From contig CAYZXN010000160.1 of assembly GCA_964482425.1 (NCBI GenBank), positions 1 to 10,300 on the forward strand: DNA of 10,300 nucleotides, written 5' to 3'. Below are positions 7,227 through 10,300 of this stretch, piece after piece. The notes under the pieces were generated by a model. It did no database searches. It was not told the DNA's origin and was given only the letters and a program-made list of their open reading frames with translations. The stretch comes from WHTF01 sp964482425. GTDB taxonomy: Bacteria > Desulfobacterota > Binatia > UBA9968. The translations under genes and the position numbers were made by a program. The first letter of the stretch is position 1. Each line of letters opens with the position of its first letter.

Positions 7227-8552
7227 TCACGCGGAGAAATCAAAAGAAGGCGGCCGCTTGTGCGGCGCTTTCGCGAGCAATATCAAAAACGCGGATAAAA
7301 ACAGGGCGCACGCAAAAATCGTAAACGATAAATTGTAACTGCCCGTTCGATCATGCAGAAAACCGAAAAACGGCGCTCCGCTGGCGGCGAATAGATGAGA
7401 AAAGAACAGTGACAGGCCGCGCACGGTTCCCAGAGAGGCACGGCCAAAAAAATTCGCCCAGATCACTTCGCGCAGCACAAAACTTCCCGCCAAGCCGGTG
7501 CCATAGAGAAAGAAGCCCCCGTATACCAGACGGATATCCAAGCTCGATATGGCCAACACGAGCCCGACCCCCTGGATCACAAACTGCATACAGGAAATTT
7601 TCCTGACGTCGAAGCGATCGGCAAGCATGCCCCAGACCAGGGTCGAGCCGAGTTGCGTCAGCGCGATCGTGCTCATGAAGGAAGCGGCGACCAGCGGCGA
7701 GTAGCCGATATCGGTGACGTAAGAAAAAATATGCAGGTTAAGACCGGCAATGCCGACGCTAGCGATACCGAACGTGACCACGAGAAGCCAAAATCCTGGA
7801 AGTCGCAGGACCTCCGAGCGGCTCCATAAAGTTTCCGCTGGCGCTCTTCGGCTGCGGCTTGACGCCGGCGTTTCTCCGGCATTTTGCAAAGGTGCAGATC
7901 GTTCGATTGGTACCTCGCCGTCGGGCGCGAGGCCGAGATCTTCCGGTCTTCGGCGCATGAAGAGGAGCGCTGGCAGGACGACCAGGATCGGCGCGACCAT
8001 ACCAAAGACGGCCCAGGTGCCGCGCCACCCGACCAGGACGAACAGAGACGCCGCCAGGAGCGGTATGGCGAGCTTGGCGATGCCTGTCCCCAGATTGGCT
8101 ATGCCCATGGCACGGCCGCGTTTGCGCACGAACCACTGCGCGATCGTGACGTTGATCACCAATGATCCAAGCAGGGCTTCACCGGCAATCACCAGCGAGC
8201 AGCGCACAAGGGCGAATTGCCAGAAGTTTTGCACGAGGCTCGAGAGCAACAGTCCACTTCCCTCCATAAGCGCGCCCAAAACCAGGACTCCACGACCGCC
8301 ATGGCGGTCGATCCATGGGCCGAGAAGCGGCACGATCATTGCCGCGACGCCGATCTCAAAAGTGCGGATCAGGGAAAACGCGCCGCGCGAAACGCCCAAT
8401 TCCTCGGTAATGGGTTTGAGAAAAATGCTCAACGTGCTGGAAAAAGCGAACGTGCCGGCAATGTTGACCAGGATACCGACGGCGACGATATACCAGCCAT
8501 AGAAAAAACTTGGCTGAATGTTCGCGCGGTCCGGCTTGGCAAAAGAGGTCAT
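7227..8552 (-). CDS. MFS transporter, oxalate/formate antiporter-like (OFA/MCT type)
   Basis: Inner-membrane carrier of 441 residues with 12 predicted helices and a hydrophilic central loop (about 199-250). The start FFYGWYIVAVG (16-26) is typical of the oxalate/formate-antiporter and monocarboxylate branch of MFS. Loop 2-3 carries GPWIDRHGGR (78-87) with the Asp-Arg pair. WFVRKRGRAMG (140-150) after helix 4, RRRPEDLGLAPDG (200-212) at the start of the central loop, and WANFFGRASLGTVRG (365-379) near helix 10-11 are further marks of this branch. Substrates of relatives are small carboxylates, so uptake or exchange of an organic acid is a reasonable inference. The gene converges on the decarboxylase-like gene with an 18-base gap and is divergent from the cyclodeaminase-family gene. 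No Shine-Dalgarno sequence is evident before the ATG at 8552; no better start was found. Confidence 0.88.
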   Translation of the reverse strand: MTSFAKPDRANIQPSFFYGWYIVAVGILVNIAGTFAFSSTLSIFLKPITEELGVSRGAFSLIRTFEIGVAAMIVPLLGPWIDRHGGRGVLVLGALMEGSGLLLSSLVQNFWQFALVRCSLVIAGEALLGSLVINVTIAQWFVRKRGRAMGIANLGTGIAKLAIPLLAASLFVLVGWRGTWAVFGMVAPILVVLPALLFMRRRPEDLGLAPDGEVPIERSAPLQNAGETPASSRSRRAPAETLWSRSEVLRLPGFWLLVVTFGIASVGIAGLNLHIFSYVTDIGYSPLVAASFMSTIALTQLGSTLVWGMLADRFDVRKISCMQFVIQGVGLVLAISSLDIRLVYGGFFLYGTGLAGSFVLREVIWANFFGRASLGTVRGLSLFFSHLFAASGAPFFGFLHDRTGSYNLSFTIFACALFLSAFLILLAKAPHKRPPSFDFSA

Positions 8553-8752
8553 GAGTTGAAGGGAAAGTGCGCCGGCGCGAGCCGAGTGTTAAAGCGCTGG
8601 CAAAAATAATCTTAAAATAAGTGACGGGCGTGAAAGTATCAGGTTGTAAAGCGCCGGAGAAGAGTCTATGGGCAAGCACCTCGACAGAAGTTCATGGTCT
8701 CCTGATAAAACAGTCGGCGTCTGCGGTCAACTCTTTGGCCGTTTAAGCCGGC

Positions 8753-8781
8753 TTGAAAAAATCGAGGGATGAAAATAAACA
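8753..8781 (+). promoter_or_regulatory. Weak candidate promoter for the cyclodeaminase-family gene
   Basis: TTGAAA (8753-8758, four of six) is followed after 17 bases by TAAACA (8776-8781, three of six). The leader would be about 20 bases and contain the AAGGAGG. The palindrome AAGCCGGCTT (8745-8754) overlaps the first bases of the -35 element. Confidence 0.25.
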
Positions 8782-8796
8782 TGGCTGCGAGCCGCT

Positions 8797-8803
8797 AAGG
8801 AGG
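8797..8803 (+). promoter_or_regulatory. Strong ribosome binding site AAGGAGG
   Basis: AAGGAGG lies five bases before the ATG at 8809 and fixes the start of the cyclodeaminase-family protein. Its first bases overlap the TAA stop of a five-codon frame that begins at 8781. Confidence 0.8.
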
Positions 8804-8808
8804 TTCCG

Positions 8809-9885
8809 ATGCTGATTCTATCCAATGAGGATATCGAGAAAATCTTACCGGTTGGCGCATGCCTCGATGTCCTTGAAGAGGCCTATCGCGATCTCGGCAA
8901 TGGCATGGCGGCCACCGTGCCGCGCTACGATGTTTTCAGTCCGACCAAGCCGAACGAGTTCTACGAATATAAAACCATGAGCGGCGTTCTGCCCGGCCGT
9001 AAGATCGCGGCTTTGCGTCTTAACTCAAGTGTCGTCACGTGGTACGAGAAGGCCGGCGGCGTGCGCAAGGATAAGCTGCCGGTTGCCGGCGGCGATAAAT
9101 TTGTCGGCCTAGTCATGCTTTTCAGCACCGAAACCGGCGAACCGTTGGCGATTTTTCCCGACGGATACGTGCAAAAACTCCGCGTCGCAGGCGCCAGTGC
9201 CATCGCTGCGCGTTATCTGGCGCGTAAGAATGCCAAAACCATGGCGCTGCTGGGTAGCGGCTGGCAGGCAAGTGCTCACCTGGTGACTCTCAACATGGTG
9301 CGCGATCTTGAGCAGATCAAGGTTTTCAGCCCGACTCCTGAGACACGCCGCCGCTTTGTCGAGGAATGGCGCGGAAAGATTTCACCGACGCTTGTTGAAG
9401 CGGCCAGTGCGGCGGATGCCATTGACGGCGCCGATATCGTGACCTGCACGACCAATTCGATCTCGCCGCTGTTCTCCGGAGAAATCTTACAGCCGGGAAT
9501 GCATGTTTCCTGCGTCAAACCTTGCGAATTGGATGCGGCGACCTATCGCCGCGCCGATCCGCTCATCATTCACTGGACGGAGGCCAAGCCTTTTCAAATC
9601 GCCATCGGCGTCGATCCCCAGTCGATCCCCGATGTGGCCGAAGGCTGGCAACATCCACTGACGCGAGAAGACGCCGCGTGCTGGGATCTGCCGACGCTTT
9701 CGCAGCTGGTAAACGGTCAACATCCGGGCAGAACCCGGGACGATGCCGTCAGTTGTTTTTGTAACAACGTTGGTCTTGGGCTACAGTTTGCCGCAGTCGG
9801 CAGCGAGGTCCTGGCGCGCGCCCGGGAGGCGCGGATCGGTCGCGAGATCCCGACGGAATGGTTCCTGGAGTCGGTTCATCCTTGA
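8809..9885 (+). CDS. Ornithine cyclodeaminase / mu-crystallin family protein, atypical
   Basis: Cytoplasmic NAD(P)-dependent family protein of 358 residues, slightly longer than the usual 310-340. The N-terminal MLILSNEDIEKILP is standard. K65 in GRKIAALRLN and R125 in KLRVAGASA match conserved substrate-binding positions. The Rossmann dinucleotide loop is GSGWQA (149-154) after a hydrophobic strand, and DAIDGADIVTCTTNS (203-217) is the next conserved block. The C-terminal FCNNVGLGLQFAAVGSEVL (317-335) corresponds to the family's final helix. Two things differ from true ornithine cyclodeaminase: the catalytic-loop Asp in the usual GxDxPGKxEL block is missing, since this protein reads HVSCVKPCELD (232-242), and a WYEKAGGVRKDKLPVAGGDK segment (78-97) lengthens the substrate domain. 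A different substrate, such as another amino or imino acid, is therefore likely. It probably shares a transcript with the binding-protein gene 100 bases downstream. Confidence 0.85.
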   Translation: MLILSNEDIEKILPVGACLDVLEEAYRDLGNGMAATVPRYDVFSPTKPNEFYEYKTMSGVLPGRKIAALRLNSSVVTWYEKAGGVRKDKLPVAGGDKFVGLVMLFSTETGEPLAIFPDGYVQKLRVAGASAIAARYLARKNAKTMALLGSGWQASAHLVTLNMVRDLEQIKVFSPTPETRRRFVEEWRGKISPTLVEAASAADAIDGADIVTCTTNSISPLFSGEILQPGMHVSCVKPCELDAATYRRADPLIIHWTEAKPFQIAIGVDPQSIPDVAEGWQHPLTREDAACWDLPTLSQLVNGQHPGRTRDDAVSCFCNNVGLGLQFAAVGSEVLARAREARIGREIPTEWFLESVHP

Positions 9886-9976
9886 TGGCTTTCAAGTGAT
9901 AGGTTGAATTCGACGCTGTTTTCGGACGCAAGGGTGACCCGAGATCAGAACTACCATTTAACAAGCCGGGCGCTGT

Positions 9977-9980
9977 GAGG
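9977..9980 (+). promoter_or_regulatory. Ribosome binding site GAGG supporting a GTG start
   Basis: GAGG is followed by five bases (TAATT) and the GTG at 9986. Together with the signal peptide that begins exactly there, it supports a GTG start for the binding protein. Confidence 0.5.
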
Positions 9981-9985
9981 TAATT

Positions 9986-10300
9986 GTGAAAATCAAAATC
10001 GCATTGTTGGCGTTATTCCTGGTTTTTGGCGCTCATGCCGGTGCGGTGCGTGCGCACGCCATCAAGCTCAACGTCGCGTATCCCACGACCGTCGGCTCTA
10101 TGGCGGTTCTGTGGGTGACAAAAGAGGCACGACTTTTCGAAAAGCACGGCCTGCAGGTTGAGCTGATCTATATCGGCGGCAGCTCCAAAGTCGTCCAAGC
10201 TATGCTGGCCAGAGAAATCCCCATTGCGGAGATCGCCATTCCAGCAGTGATTCAAGCCAACATGGCCGGTGCTGATCTGGTCATGCTGGCCGGTCCCAAT
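9986..10300 (+). CDS. NMT1/THI5-like ABC substrate-binding protein, N-terminal part
   Basis: The frame is open from a GTG at 9986 to the window end, giving 105 residues; the rest lies outside. The first 25 residues form a secretion signal: basic MKIK, a hydrophobic core (about 5-16), and small-residue sites AHA at 16-18 and 23-25, the second followed by IKLN, where mature binding proteins usually begin. The mature part has the first strand LNVAYP, then VTKEARLFEKHGLQVELIYI (48-67) and GGSSKVVQAMLAREIPIAEI (68-87), which is the first lobe pattern of NMT1/THI5-like and SsuA/TauA-like binding proteins. Such proteins deliver small organic substrates to ABC importers; no permease or ATPase is visible in this window. 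It follows the cyclodeaminase-family gene by 100 bases with no clear terminator between, so co-transcription is plausible. Family is confident; ligand unknown. Confidence 0.85.
   Translation, partial: MKIKIALLALFLVFGAHAGAVRAHAIKLNVAYPTTVGSMAVLWVTKEARLFEKHGLQVELIYIGGSSKVVQAMLAREIPIAEIAIPAVIQANMAGADLVMLAGPN

Larger units (their letters stand above)
8553..8808. promoter_or_regulatory. Divergent regulatory region with palindromes and a short direct repeat
   Basis: This 256-base gap separates two divergent genes. It holds an AT-rich core (8601-8622), a possible minus-strand promoter (TTCACG at 8634-8629, GATTAT at 8611-8606, 17-base spacer), two copies of TAAAGCGCTGG / TAAAGCGCCGG (8590-8600 and 8647-8657, one mismatch, 57 bases apart), and the palindromes GCGCCGGCGC (8569-8578) and AAGCCGGCTT (8745-8754). 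I see no convincing gene in it. Which of these bind a regulator is unknown. Confidence 0.35.

Noticed and set aside
7750..8502. 250-residue open frame on the plus strand
   Set aside because: Lies wholly opposite the second MFS gene; Arg/Pro/Ser/Thr-rich composition typical of an antisense shadow.
9930..9960. Possible promoter between the cyclodeaminase-family gene and the binding-protein gene
   Set aside because: No pair of -35/-10 elements with acceptable match and spacing was found, so read-through from the upstream gene is the simpler view.
1..10300. CRISPR array, tRNA, rRNA, insertion sequence, prophage or defence genes
   Set aside because: No regularly spaced repeats, cloverleaf, terminal inverted repeats, transposase, integrase or nuclease motifs were seen by eye on either strand.

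Overview
The window looks like a chromosomal stretch from a Gram-negative, moderately GC-rich environmental bacterium. A 1198-residue AsmA/DUF748-type envelope protein points to a two-membrane cell. The set of an NMT1/THI5-like substrate-binding protein, a 4,5-dihydroxyphthalate decarboxylase-like protein, an ornithine cyclodeaminase-family protein and MFS carriers is the sort of gene content I associate with uncultivated soil or sediment lineages such as Binatota or Tectomicrobia. That placement is inference and weak. I see no rRNA, tRNA, CRISPR array, insertion sequence or prophage.

Layout. 8-1228 (-) is an MFS carrier. 1488-1733 (-) is an 81-residue protein of unknown function with a strong ribosome binding site, an extended -10 element and an inverted repeat upstream. 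1907-5503 (-) is the DUF748 protein, built from four modules of about 210 residues plus an OmpA-like C-terminus interrupted by an insertion. 5694-6134 (-) is a small gamma-glutamylcyclotransferase-fold protein starting at GTG. Divergent from it, 6258-7208 (+) is a cytoplasmic dihydroxyphthalate decarboxylase-like protein whose best promoter predicts an almost leaderless mRNA. Converging on that gene with an 18-base gap is 7227-8552 (-), an oxalate/formate-antiporter-like MFS carrier. Divergent from the carrier are 8809-9885 (+), an ornithine cyclodeaminase/mu-crystallin-family protein lacking the usual catalytic-loop aspartate, and 9986 to the window end (+), the N-terminal third or so of a secreted NMT1/THI5-like substrate-binding protein.

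How they may work together. The right half (6258-10300) reads as a small-molecule uptake and conversion locus: a probable carboxylate carrier, a periplasmic binding protein, a decarboxylase-like protein and an imine/amino-acid dehydrogenase-like protein. No substrate can be assigned from sequence alone. The left half looks like unrelated housekeeping or envelope genes, mostly in single-gene units with their own promoters. There is no obvious novel defence or mobile system. The most interesting points are the atypical cyclodeaminase-family protein, the orphan decarboxylase-like gene, the modular DUF748 protein and the regulated-looking 81-residue gene.
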